Source of the DNA: a bacterium
GTDB taxonomy: Bacteria > Chlamydiota > Chlamydiia > Chlamydiales > SM23-39
Reading direction: 5' to 3'
Length of the DNA stretch: 49,115 nucleotides
Assembly: GCA_021780355.1 (NCBI GenBank)
Contig: JAJXYX010000093.1
Location: 1-49,115 of the forward strand
The stretch's first letter is position 1. Every line of letters begins with the position of its first letter. The translations under genes were made by a program, and so were the position numbers. The notes beneath the pieces were generated by a model. It saw only the letters and a list, made by a program, of their open reading frames with translations. It searched no databases and had not been told where the DNA came from. Below, one piece after another: positions 9,129 to 17,268 of this stretch.

Positions 9129-10090
9129 GGCTGCAGCTCTCGAATTACAGCGTCCATGACGCTCGGCGAATAGAGCAAGCTGGCATGTCCCAAATCGTGA
9201 ACGACCATCTCTTTCCGTTTTTCGGAAAGCAGCAAACGGGCCGATTCTGCAGGGACCAACTGATCTTTCGTAGAAGCTACTTGATAAAATTTTGTCTGGT
9301 GAGACGATTCATAGGCCAATAAATCTTCTTGTAGTTTTTGAGTAAATTCAGAATTCGGACGCATCTGCCGAGCGTTTTCCCCAAAACCAAGATAAGCGGC
9401 TTTAGTTCCTTTTAAGGGGCTGCCCAAGGTCACTATATGTGTAGCAGATACATCCATACCAGCCTTTGATGCGGCCAAACCTCCCATCGAATGACCGACG
9501 AGAATCAAATCATCACGCCCAGTCTCTGCTTGAATCTCTTTTGCTCTAGCCTTCACCATATCAGCATAACTATCGATAGAACGGAGCGGAGGATATAAAT
9601 TGATCGTATAAATAGATCTAAATCCAGCTTTTCGCAAGCGAAGCATAGCATAGATCCAAGCTGATGCATTATGCAAATAACCATGCACCAAAAGAACAGG
9701 CCGTTCATCCGCATTGGCAGGCGTAATCATCTTATCAAACAAAGCGAACGTCGGATAAAGAAAAATCTGCGTTGTAAAAGCTAATACATCCAGCACCGCC
9801 GCATGAACAGCGTGCATCCCTGCAGCCAAAGGTTTAGAAAAAAACCGATCAGCAATGTGATTGACCCCTACCACAATTCCTAACACCGCTAGCGCTACAG
9901 AAGTGACAAGAAAAAAAGCGGCGGAGGTAACTTTTGCCGCAAAACAAATCGCGCCAGCTGCCGCAAACCCAATTGATGAAGCAAAAATTATACAAACTAT
10001 TTTTAAAATACGACTGTTTTCCCCTCCCCCCGTCTCCACATTTTCATGAGAAATTAAAGGTAAACTTTTTTCTTCACCGACAGGACGCAT
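9101..10090 (-). CDS. Membrane-anchored alpha/beta hydrolase (lipase-like)
   Basis: The 329-residue protein has two hydrophobic segments (about 30-55 and 57-78) followed by an alpha/beta-hydrolase domain from residue 130. The oxyanion-region motif LLVHGY is at 133-138, the nucleophile elbow GHSMGG has Ser201, the likely acid is Asp276 (STKDQLVP) and the likely base His302 (LGHASLL). This is the complete triad of class 2/PGAP1-like lipases, so it probably hydrolyses a lipid or acyl ester at the inner membrane or in the envelope. The substrate is unknown. A host-lipid role is possible but speculative. The ATG at 10090 is the only reasonable start. Confidence 0.85.
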   Translation of the reverse strand: MRPVGEEKSLPLISHENVETGGGENSRILKIVCIIFASSIGFAAAGAICFAAKVTSAAFFLVTSVALAVLGIVVGVNHIADRFFSKPLAAGMHAVHAAVLDVLAFTTQIFLYPTFALFDKMITPANADERPVLLVHGYLHNASAWIYAMLRLRKAGFRSIYTINLYPPLRSIDSYADMVKARAKEIQAETGRDDLILVGHSMGGLAASKAGMDVSATHIVTLGSPLKGTKAAYLGFGENARQMRPNSEFTQKLQEDLLAYESSHQTKFYQVASTKDQLVPAESARLLLSEKRKEMVVHDLGHASLLYSPSVMDAVIRELQPQRIEASSP

Positions 10091-10157
10091 AGAAAACTCA
10101 TCGTTTAATAAATGTACACGCAGTATAAATGAAAACTGAATAAAGTCAATAAAAACA

Positions 10158-11093
10158 TCATAAAATCACGCGAATAATTTGACAATTCCCTGAAATAGCC
10201 CCGCTTCCAAAACAAGAGGGAATCAAATAAGTTCTACCTCTTTCCAACGCCTCTTCCATCCCGTCAATCTCTAGCTTTCCCTCCCCTTCCAAACAAAATA
10301 AAATTTGAAAAGAATCGCTTGTTCTTTCCACCTCCCACACCCCTCGAATGTCGACACGCTCAACTTGGAAATCAGGCGATGACACAATAGACCAGTGTCC
10401 CTCCCCCATCTTCCTCCAAAGACTCTTACTCCCCACATAAGAGACGTCCACAACTTTCGAGGCCAAATCCCAATGCAAATCTCTCAATTGCCCATGAGCA
10501 TCCCTCCGATCCCAATCGTAAATTCGATAAGTCGTATTCGAGTTTTGCTGCACCTCCAGCATCATGCATCCAGCGCCAATAGCATGAACGCCCCCCCCAG
10601 AAATATAAATTGCATCGCTCGCCTTCACTTCAATCTTCTTCAGCGCCTCATCAACTCTCCCCCTCTTCGCCGCCTCCAACAAGTCTTCCCAACCCACTCC
10701 AGGTTGCAGTCCCGCATACACAAAGGCCCCGGGCTCAGCTTCCAACACATACCACATCTCGCTCTTCGCCTCCCCTCGCACGAAAGCCGCCGTCTGATTA
10801 TGCGGGTGCACTTGCACGCTCAACGCTTCCCTCGCATCCAAAATCTTCACGAGCAAAGGAAACGCCCCCCTCACCCCCAATCTCCCCTCCTCCACCAACT
10901 CACGCAAGCTCCTCCCACGCAACGCCCCATTCGTCACCACGCTCATCCCATCAGCTCGATCCGCCACCTCCCACGACTCAGCCACCCTCCCCCTCGCCCC
11001 ATCCCTACCATACTTCCTCGCAATCTTCTCCCCACCCCAAAGATAATCCCGATACACCGGCGCCAAACAAATCGGATACGCATTCGTCGTCAT
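10158..11093 (-). CDS. manA: Class I mannose-6-phosphate isomerase
   Basis: The enzyme interconverts mannose-6-phosphate and fructose-6-phosphate. Seen here: the opening PVYRDYLWGGEKIARKYGR, the metal-binding QVHPHN motif, SEMWYVLEAEPGA, and the AIGAGCMMLEVQQNSNTTYRIYDWDR block typical of the short (about 310-residue) Bacillus-type ManA. I start at ATG 11093, behind a GGGGGA site. A longer frame would run into the palindromic element. Coding-strand composition is extreme: at 10981-11040 the plus strand has 35 C and only 3 G, with the bias rising toward the element at 11108. It lies downstream of the kinase-like operon, separated by that element. Confidence 0.93.
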   Translation of the reverse strand: MTTNAYPICLAPVYRDYLWGGEKIARKYGRDGARGRVAESWEVADRADGMSVVTNGALRGRSLRELVEEGRLGVRGAFPLLVKILDAREALSVQVHPHNQTAAFVRGEAKSEMWYVLEAEPGAFVYAGLQPGVGWEDLLEAAKRGRVDEALKKIEVKASDAIYISGGGVHAIGAGCMMLEVQQNSNTTYRIYDWDRRDAHGQLRDLHWDLASKVVDVSYVGSKSLWRKMGEGHWSIVSSPDFQVERVDIRGVWEVERTSDSFQILFCLEGEGKLEIDGMEEALERGRTYLIPSCFGSGAISGNCQIIRVIL

Positions 11094-11107
11094 ACATCCC
11101 CCAACAT

Positions 11108-11256
11108 GGGGCTTCGCCCCAAACCCCACCAAAGGACTGACATCCTCTGGACTCCTATTGATTTAATGGATCATCTTCCGCTGCGGAAGATGATCAAAAA
11201 AAGCAAATAGGAGTCCAGAGGATGTCAGTCCTTTGGTGGGGTTTGGGGCGAAGCCC
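11108..11256. repeat. Giant palindromic element, family B, copy 2
   Basis: A 149-bp near-perfect palindrome with outer arms GGGGCTTCGCCCCAAACCCC and complement, then a variable inner arm (ATCCTCTGGACTCCTATT) and the centre GATCATCTTCCGC/GCGGAAGATGATC. Its ends and centre match copy 1 at 5114, but the middle arm differs in sequence while still pairing with itself, so the two copies have undergone compensatory change or arm conversion. It lies between two minus-strand genes. The plus strand changes from strongly C-rich (manA side) to strongly G-rich across it. Confidence 0.87.
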
Positions 11257-11260
11257 AAAT

Positions 11261-12112
11261 TTAATGATTAGTATCTAAAACACAAAGCGTATGCGTTTTA
11301 GAAATTAAATACCTAGCGGCTTCGGGATTGTTTGTCAACAGCCATTTGTAGAGGCGGTGAGTGGCTTTCCACCATTCTAATTGAAGGGCATCAGCATCTA
11401 AGGGGGCAGGAGACTGATGGAATTTTCCTGGGTCGATGAAGAGGATTTTTCCGTTGAGACTTCCTACGTTGTTCCAGATATCGTGATCATAATCGAGGAT
11501 ATTTTTTTCGATTCTTTTGGAGCAGAAAGCAAGCCACAGGTCAATTTCTCTTACAAGACCTGAAAAACCTTCTTGGGCTGAGACTTTTTGCAAGTGGGCT
11601 AAATAGGGATTGGCTTTTTTTTGGATGATAAAGGCGCTTTGATTAAGATCGAGGGTGAGAGGGCGGCCTGAGGGATCGATGAGATGGATGGGAGGAAGGG
11701 AAGAGGAGGTGTGAAAGTGAAGGTAGAGAATGCCGGTATCTTCGGGAAATTCTTTAGCGGCTAGGGGATAGCTTTCTTGATAAAACATTTGCCGAAGAGC
11801 GAGTTTTTTATGAAGTTTTTCTCGCATGTGGGGGGAAAGGAAAAAGATGTGATACCATCTTTGTTGGAAATAATTTTGGTTAAAAAATTTAATCACGCTT
11901 TGGCCGTCGGCGCTTTCAAAAACGAATGATTGGCGGCCATGAGATAAATAGGTGTAGGGCTCGGAAAGTGGGGGGAGAGACGGGGATGAAGAAGAGGGGG
12001 GAGCTAGAGTGCAAAGGACTTTTGAAGGGGAAAAGCCAGAGGAGAAATGCAAAGCAAAAATGGTGAGGAAAAGAGCTACTGCGCTAGAGATTTTTATGCC
12101 GAGACGGTTCAT
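11261..12112 (-). CDS. Exported kinase-like protein, array member D
   Basis: 283 residues, last gene of a four-member array. An N-terminal hydrophobic segment (ISSAVALFLTIFALHF) is followed by GF.P and then the shared core. The core has YLSHGRQSFVFESADGQSVIKFF (glycine-loop and Lys-like), YLHFHTSSSLP, a hinge-like FIIQKKANPYL, and a catalytic-loop-like region NILDYDHDIWNNVG with FIDPGKF. Compared with its siblings the loop is altered (NNVG instead of NFG, DPG instead of DFG/DIG), so this copy may be inactive. It overlaps the upstream gene by ATGA. The plus strand is strongly G-rich here (31 G, 3 C at 11941-12000). The kinase-like assignment rests on motif pattern only. Confidence 0.7.
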   Translation of the reverse strand: MNRLGIKISSAVALFLTIFALHFSSGFSPSKVLCTLAPPSSSSPSLPPLSEPYTYLSHGRQSFVFESADGQSVIKFFNQNYFQQRWYHIFFLSPHMREKLHKKLALRQMFYQESYPLAAKEFPEDTGILYLHFHTSSSLPPIHLIDPSGRPLTLDLNQSAFIIQKKANPYLAHLQKVSAQEGFSGLVREIDLWLAFCSKRIEKNILDYDHDIWNNVGSLNGKILFIDPGKFHQSPAPLDADALQLEWWKATHRLYKWLLTNNPEAARYLISKTHTLCVLDTNH

Positions 12113-12891
12113 AAAAAAGCCGCCACTTTATCATCATACTGAGCTAAATACTGTGGCGCGCGCTTTTTTAAAAAGCGGCGCATCCGGTCGGCAAACAGCC
12201 GAAATTCGATTTTTTGATTTTCTGGGGCATATATGTAATTGCCAAAATCCATCTCTATAGCTTGAGAGCCTAGAAAACCGAAATTATTTTTCAAAAGAAC
12301 ATCAGTGTTGCTAATTCCCTTAGAAGAGCGACTAGCAATGAGATGCAAATAAGAATCGATTAAGCTATCGACGGTCCCATTTTGAATGGCTTGCTGCAAA
12401 GCAAAACCAAACGGCTTTGCTTTTTTTTGTATGACAAAAGAGTAAAGATCCAAAGGGAGTGAGTAGTGAATTCCTAGACGGTTTTTAATGGAAAGAATGG
12501 GAAGCTGATCAGATGAAGGATGAAGATGCATGAACAAAAGTCCCGTCTCTTCAGGGGCCAAGTCAAACGCTAAACGGCAAGCAGCAAGAGTTTTTTCCAT
12601 CCGATGAGGAGAATGGTTTTTTTTAGGTTTTTTAAAAAGCTTGATCACAACTTGTCCATCCTGGCTTTCAAAAACAAAAAATTGCAATCCTTTGCCCACA
12701 TAATAAAAGGGCTGATGAAAAAGAGGCAAAACGAGCTTTGGATCTAATTGTGCGTCTTTTTCATTTTGCAAAGGTGGCGCGACGTATAATTTATTTAAGC
12801 GGAATCCTTGGGTCATTTCAGTGTAAATGAAAGGCGTGCTAAGAAAAGCGGCGCTAAAAAAACAAAAGATGATGAGTCGATGCATGCACAC
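12109..12891 (-). CDS. Exported kinase-like protein, array member C
   Basis: 260 residues. A signal or anchor segment (LIIFCFFSAAFLSTPF) is followed by TQGFRLNKLY, which is shared in form with the other members. The core shows YYVGKGLQFFVFESQDGQVVIKLFKK (loop plus VIK lysine), LLFMHLHPSSDQLP, FVIQKKAKPF and a catalytic-loop-like SKGISNTDVLLKNNFG. It ends with IEMDFGNY, where a literal DFG appears in the place expected for the metal-binding Asp of protein kinases. Start ATG at 12891 (a second ATG lies 2 codons in). It is 3 bp downstream of the preceding gene and overlaps the next by ATGA, so this is one operon. Confidence 0.75.
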   Translation of the reverse strand: MCMHRLIIFCFFSAAFLSTPFIYTEMTQGFRLNKLYVAPPLQNEKDAQLDPKLVLPLFHQPFYYVGKGLQFFVFESQDGQVVIKLFKKPKKNHSPHRMEKTLAACRLAFDLAPEETGLLFMHLHPSSDQLPILSIKNRLGIHYSLPLDLYSFVIQKKAKPFGFALQQAIQNGTVDSLIDSYLHLIASRSSKGISNTDVLLKNNFGFLGSQAIEMDFGNYIYAPENQKIEFRLFADRMRRFLKKRAPQYLAQYDDKVAAFL

Positions 12892-12894
12892 TCT

Positions 12895-13761
12895 TTATTC
12901 CGCCTGAAGAAGACTTTTTTCTAGCGTCTCCATCTCATGAGGGAGCTGTTTTTCAATGAACTCACGAAGCTGGTCGACAAAAATTTTTTTTTCTATTTTT
13001 TGTAGATCGGACTGTAAAAAGGACTCTGATTGCCAATAACGGCCAAAATCAATTTCCACGGCCTTTTGATCTAAAAAACCAAAATTAGAACTCAGCGACC
13101 TATCTTCATTCCGAATGCCTTTCGCAAGACGGCTGTCGAGCAAAGACAAGAAAGAAGATAGATAAACGGGCAAATTTCCTTCAAGGCTTGCTTGAAATAG
13201 AGTCTCTTGAAAAGGTTTGACCTTTTTTTGAATCACAAAACAGTATCGGTCCAAAGGCAAGCGATACCATTGCCCTAAAGGAGATCGAACAGAAAGCTTG
13301 GGCAGCAAGTTTTGAGTCGGAAGCAAGTGAAGATACACTAAAGCTGTCTCGTTTTTTGCAAGCGTATAAGCGATAAGACAGGAGCGAAAATCCGTGTGCT
13401 TTCTTGTCTCTTTTTTTTCTTTAGCTTTTTTCTTCCAGCGAGATAAAGAAGTAGCGCAGCGATTTTCCTGAAAAATTTTCATGACATATTTTTGATCCTG
13501 ACTTTCAAATACATAACATTGAGCCCCTCTATCTAAATAAGTAAATGGCTGGGCTAAAATGGCAAGAGCTTCTTTTTCATCTGCAGGATCTACAGAAATA
13601 GACAAACGCTCTATGTCCGAACTATGTAGAATGGATTCAAACCGGGCAAGATGAAATCCCTTGGTAAAATGTTTCATCAAAAGAGGGGCTCTGAACACGA
13701 AAAGTAAAAGCAAGAGTAAAAAGACCGCTTGCTTTACATGAGAAGAAAAAAAAAGCCTCAT
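12895..13761 (-). CDS. Exported kinase-like protein, array member B
   Basis: I place the start at 13761, where ATGA overlaps the stop of the upstream gene, giving 288 residues. A strong membrane segment (QAVFLLLLLLFVFRAPLL) is followed by TKGFHLARFES. The shared core contains YLDRGAQCYVFESQDQKYVMKIFQE, VYLHLLPTQNLLP, FVIQKKVKPF, then SRLAKGIRNEDRSLSSNFG and VEIDFGRY. The N-x-D, NFG and DFG order matches the catalytic Asp, metal-binding Asn and metal-binding Asp of kinase-fold enzymes. The membrane segment plus exported orientation suggests action in the periplasm, on the surface or in the host. A few residues between motifs differ from its siblings, consistent with old duplications. Confidence 0.75.
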   Translation of the reverse strand: MRLFFSSHVKQAVFLLLLLLFVFRAPLLMKHFTKGFHLARFESILHSSDIERLSISVDPADEKEALAILAQPFTYLDRGAQCYVFESQDQKYVMKIFQENRCATSLSRWKKKAKEKKETRKHTDFRSCLIAYTLAKNETALVYLHLLPTQNLLPKLSVRSPLGQWYRLPLDRYCFVIQKKVKPFQETLFQASLEGNLPVYLSSFLSLLDSRLAKGIRNEDRSLSSNFGFLDQKAVEIDFGRYWQSESFLQSDLQKIEKKIFVDQLREFIEKQLPHEMETLEKSLLQAE

Positions 13762-14654
13762 GATTCTGAGCCAGGAGAGTTGGATGCGGCCCATGAAGCT
13801 TTGATCATTTGCGTTTTTTGATCAAAGGTATTTAGCATGTCTTTATCTACTTCATTGAGCCAATTTCGGACATGGGCGATTGTCTCTTGAAACGATCTCT
13901 CTCGGGCTTCTTGAAAAGGCAAATCCGATTTGCGATAAAAACTCCCAATATCGATCTGAATCCCCTTTCCCCCATCCCAGCCAAAATTGCGCATAAAAGA
14001 AGGATCTTTGTTATAAATCCCTTTTTGCGACCGACTGGCCACCACCTCTAAAAAAGCGTCCAAAATCTCTTCGGCCCCTTTTCGGTCTCCAGCTTGCAAA
14101 CGATCTTGAAAAAAAGCCATCATGATTGGCTTTTTTTCCTGTAAGATAAAAGCCGTCTGATTCGGATCTAACCTGTAAACGCGGCCGATCCGGTCTTTGA
14201 TGATAAGAGGATGCTGAAAATGCTCTGTGCGATGTAAATGAAGATATACCAAAGCTGTTTCATCCCGAAGTTCTTCAAAAGCTAGACGAAAACTCTCGTG
14301 GAGAAATGTTTGCCTTTTTTCTATATCGTCTCGAATCGCTTTTCGGTAAGGCAAGATTGCAGAAATAGGGCAAGAACGGAGAAAAAATGAGAGGCGATAT
14401 CGATCATAGCGAGGGAGCTTAATCACATATTGTCCATCAGCGCTTCCAAAAGCGTAGCATTGATGCCCTCTGCCTAAGTAAACGTAAGGCTGCTGAAGCG
14501 CCAGACTCACGGATGGATCGAAAGATTGAAAACCTCCGCTCGGCAAAGAAGCATAGGTTCGACTGAGACTAAATCCATCTTTCGCCAAGTGCCAAGCTTT
14601 TCCTGTCAAAGCGCAAACGCCGATGAGCGCAAACAAAGAGAGCAACCGTTTCAC
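13758..14654 (-). CDS. Exported kinase-like protein, array member A (first gene)
   Basis: 298 residues from a GTG start at 14654 behind AGAGG. A signal-like segment (residues 2-20) is followed by KDGFSLSRTY. Core motifs: glycine-rich loop YLGRGHQCYAFGS at 59-71, VIK lysine at 79, VYLHLHRTEH at 136-145, hinge-like FILQEKKP at 169-176. The loop KGIYNKDPSFMRNFG follows, with Asp217 and Asn223, and IDIGSF with Asp235. The order and spacing resemble atypical kinases such as HipA and the PI-kinase group, where the catalytic Asp precedes Asn by a few residues and a D.G follows. The phosphotransfer substrate is unknown. It heads a four-gene operon with ATGA or near-zero spacing. A search could still assign it to another ATP-grasp or APH-like family. 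Confidence 0.75.
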   Translation of the reverse strand: MKRLLSLFALIGVCALTGKAWHLAKDGFSLSRTYASLPSGGFQSFDPSVSLALQQPYVYLGRGHQCYAFGSADGQYVIKLPRYDRYRLSFFLRSCPISAILPYRKAIRDDIEKRQTFLHESFRLAFEELRDETALVYLHLHRTEHFQHPLIIKDRIGRVYRLDPNQTAFILQEKKPIMMAFFQDRLQAGDRKGAEEILDAFLEVVASRSQKGIYNKDPSFMRNFGWDGGKGIQIDIGSFYRKSDLPFQEARERSFQETIAHVRNWLNEVDKDMLNTFDQKTQMIKASWAASNSPGSES

Positions 14655-14787
14655 AATACCTCTACAAAGAAACCTTCAGTATATTGGGCTATCTTGCTTT
14701 GTGGCAAGGCGAAAAGAAAAATTTCTGGTGTAAAAAAAAATATTAATATATACCGATTGGTCGAGAAAAAAAAACAATGGAAAGATC

Positions 14788-15309
14788 ATGCACGACGCAC
14801 CCACTCCAGCTTATATTCAAGAGCACGCCTGCCACAGCTTGCTTAAACCGCTCATAGCTTCGATCATCAAATTTCCGCCTGAAGGAGACAAAGGCGACGT
14901 ATCTTATAAAGAACTCGTCTGTTCAACAGAAGACACGGCCTGCATTTCAGAAATTCTTATGATTTTAGCAGAGCATGGAAAGATCAGTTTGCTTTTCAAA
15001 CAAGGACATCTCAAACAGCTTGGCGCGCAGATCAACCACCTTCATCCCTTAAAATTTTTATCGACGATTTTCAAAGATCCCAATCTTCGCGAGTGCATGA
15101 AAAAAGTAGCCGATGACTATTTCAAATGGAACGGATTTATGGAAGGGCTCGCTCCTAGTTTAACCAAAGAGGCCGACAAAGGAAAGTTGGAAAAGCATCT
15201 CCTCGATTTTGCAGAAGATATCGGAATTTCGCCAGACCACATAAGAAAATACTTTCAAAATCGGGATTGGGAATCTTTAGTTCATTCTCTCATGAGTTTT
15301 TATGATTGA
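14788..15309 (+). CDS. Hypothetical helical protein, tandem paralogue 1
   Basis: 173 residues, soluble and mostly alpha-helical. I do not recognise it. Its second half aligns with the next gene: a helix with ILMILAEHGKISLLFKQGHL, then the landmark FLSTIFKDPNLREC, a Gly-rich turn (WNGFMEGL) and a C-terminal (N)RDWESLVHSLMSFYD. The pair overlaps by 8 bp and is probably cotranscribed from the divergent region 14655-14787, shared with the kinase-like operon. No signal peptide. A chlamydia-specific cytosolic or secreted protein is plausible, with no further evidence. Confidence 0.7.
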   Translation: MHDAPTPAYIQEHACHSLLKPLIASIIKFPPEGDKGDVSYKELVCSTEDTACISEILMILAEHGKISLLFKQGHLKQLGAQINHLHPLKFLSTIFKDPNLRECMKKVADDYFKWNGFMEGLAPSLTKEADKGKLEKHLLDFAEDIGISPDHIRKYFQNRDWESLVHSLMSFYD

Positions 15310-15988
15310 TAGCGCTCCAAGCGAAACACCCGAAGAGATCAGTTTAAGAAACTCTGACGAGTACCTGCAAAACCTAGGAAAGTCCCCTCCCTGGCAGATG
15401 GCTATCGCAGCCTGCATTATGGGAGGAGGCGCTTTCTTCACAAGAAAACGGGCAAAAAAAATCAACTCGATTACTGTCATTCCATCGGAGGCTGGGCCAG
15501 AAAACTCCGATCCGTCTCCCCTATCTTCTCTGCCTCGCTTGCTGCGTCATCGAGAAATCAGCCGCCCCTGCAGTTTTAGCTGTGCGCCAGAGCAAGCGAG
15601 AAAAATTTTTGAAATCGTAGAGATCTTACATACCTACTCAGCTATTGGATTGCTAAAAGGAGGGTGGGTTGGACATTTAAGAAAATTAGAAGAGGAGATC
15701 GACAACGTTCCTGCTTTAAACTTTCTTTGGACAATTTTTTCAAACCATGCACTGAAAGAAAAAGTGCAAGGAATTTTCAATGACACATGGAAAATAGGAC
15801 ATCAGCAAGGTTTTTTAACTGGCATAGATAAGGGAATGAGAAGGTACTCTCGAGAAAAGCTAAATCTAGATCTTGATCCCTGGGCCCGATCATTAAAAGT
15901 CTCGAAAGCTGCCGCTCAACATCTGATCCAAAAAAATGATTGGAAAGGACTCGTAAACCTTCTTCTTTCCACTCATCGAGCCTTATAA
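15302..15988 (+). CDS. Hypothetical helical protein, tandem paralogue 2
   Basis: 228 residues. The C-terminal 130 residues are related to the preceding gene (ALNFLWTIFSNHALKEKV; GFLTGIDKGM; QKNDWKGLVNLLLSTHRAL). The N-terminal part differs and includes a weak hydrophobic stretch (PPWQMAIAACIMGGGAFF) followed by a basic patch (TRKRAKK) that may form one membrane segment. The start ATG at 15302 lies inside the previous gene, implying translational coupling. It ends in a 16-bp overlap with the converging glycosyltransferase gene. Function unknown. Confidence 0.7.
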   Translation: MIDSAPSETPEEISLRNSDEYLQNLGKSPPWQMAIAACIMGGGAFFTRKRAKKINSITVIPSEAGPENSDPSPLSSLPRLLRHREISRPCSFSCAPEQARKIFEIVEILHTYSAIGLLKGGWVGHLRKLEEEIDNVPALNFLWTIFSNHALKEKVQGIFNDTWKIGHQQGFLTGIDKGMRRYSREKLNLDLDPWARSLKVSKAAAQHLIQKNDWKGLVNLLLSTHRAL

Positions 15989-17268
15989 AAAAGCTCCCGA
16001 GCGTACTTTGCAAACGAGTAAGGAGTGACGATTTTAGCTCCGTAAACTTGCTGCATATATAAAGCGTTAGCAGCTTCCCACCCAGCAATTCCCTCTAATA
16101 AGTCTAAATCCGTCTTCCATGTTTTTTTCTTTGATTCGGAATGGATCCATATATGCTTAGTTCCTACGCACATGAGCTCCATCAAGGTTTGCCCTCCTGA
16201 ACGGGTACAGGTGCTGTCGCTGCGATAAAAAAGAGGCGCGATCACCCCATCATTTTGAAACGAAAGCGGAACTACTGAAAAATTCGGAGGATACGCTTCA
16301 GTTTGCGCTACCAAATCTGAAACGCTTTTCAAAAGAGAGTTTTCCTGGGGGCGATGATTAGCGCAAAAGACAAATAAATGGCCTACCACGCCTAAATGCT
16401 GGAACTCTCTAGCCAAATCTAAAAATTGACGCACATAATTCAAAGAGCCTTCAAACGCCGGCTGAGAACCTAATAAAATCGTAAAGACTAAATCTTGAGG
16501 CTGGATTGTAAATTCCACTTCCTCTGTATGCCAGCTAGCTTGAATCGGTCCTTTACAAACCGCATTTTGAATCAATTGCAATTCTTCTTGATTTTTGATC
16601 TTTGCCTTAACAGAAAATGGCTCGGAAAGACGAGGTTTTTTGTGATAATGGAAAAAGGACTGACGAACGTAAAAAGGTTCATAACGAATTTGTTTCTCTG
16701 CTAAACGGCAATGCTTTGCCCAGAATTCTTCTGTCGTTTCCCCATCTTGCAAACAGGGAGGAATAGTCGTTACTTGTAAATAGGTGCGATCTTTGTTCGA
16801 TAAACGGCGAATCGATCGAAAATAATGGGTGGCTTTAGGAGTAGGTAAATCAACAAGCACTTTTTCTAAAGTGACCTTCTTTTTGTTTTTTCGATAAAAA
16901 AATCGAAGAGCTTTAATGATTGATCCTGTGCAAAGAGGCTGCGTGTCGATAATGTGGTCTACATTTTCTTGGCGCAAAATCTTTAGCGTCTGAAAAAATA
17001 CGTAAGAAGAAAACAAAAAATCAGAAATCAGAATGCTCATGCAAAGAAATTTTAACGCTCTAACATTGCCGCTTTTTTGTGCAGAATTCCACATCGCAAT
17101 GGCTCCCCTTCCCATCCATTTAGGGATCCAATCTTTGAGAAGATCTTTTCGGATGACACGAATGTGGGGATACTGAAGCCGGAGTTGCTGCTCTTTAGCA
17201 TTGGCGGCTTGGATCAATCCGCCGCCGCCAGATGAAGCAATAATCAAAACTGTCTTTATATTAAGCAC
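15973..17268 (-). CDS. GT28-like glycosyltransferase (MGDG-synthase/MurG-type)
   Basis: 431 residues. The N-terminus is Rossmann-like with the acceptor-side loop LIIASSGGGGLIQAANA, as in MurG and diacylglycerol glycosyltransferases. The C-terminal half contains FTILLGSQPAFEGSLNYV and the nucleotide-sugar site STCTRSGGQTLMELMCVG, matching the GGGT.aE.la.G motif of family GT28. It probably transfers a sugar to a lipid or glycolipid acceptor at the inner membrane face. A central hydrophobic segment (FLCMSILISDFLFSSYVFF) fits membrane association. It overlaps the upstream DUF1761 gene by 8 bp, so the two may be coupled. The second GT28-like protein at 31962-33638 is only distantly similar. Confidence 0.7.
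   Translation of the reverse strand: MLNIKTVLIIASSGGGGLIQAANAKEQQLRLQYPHIRVIRKDLLKDWIPKWMGRGAIAMWNSAQKSGNVRALKFLCMSILISDFLFSSYVFFQTLKILRQENVDHIIDTQPLCTGSIIKALRFFYRKNKKKVTLEKVLVDLPTPKATHYFRSIRRLSNKDRTYLQVTTIPPCLQDGETTEEFWAKHCRLAEKQIRYEPFYVRQSFFHYHKKPRLSEPFSVKAKIKNQEELQLIQNAVCKGPIQASWHTEEVEFTIQPQDLVFTILLGSQPAFEGSLNYVRQFLDLAREFQHLGVVGHLFVFCANHRPQENSLLKSVSDLVAQTEAYPPNFSVVPLSFQNDGVIAPLFYRSDSTCTRSGGQTLMELMCVGTKHIWIHSESKKKTWKTDLDLLEGIAGWEAANALYMQQVYGAKIVTPYSFAKYARELFYKAR

Noticed and set aside
10395-11140. Long plus-strand frames opposite manA
   Set aside because: They are artefacts of the extreme C-rich plus strand; the minus-strand manA frame has all conserved motifs.
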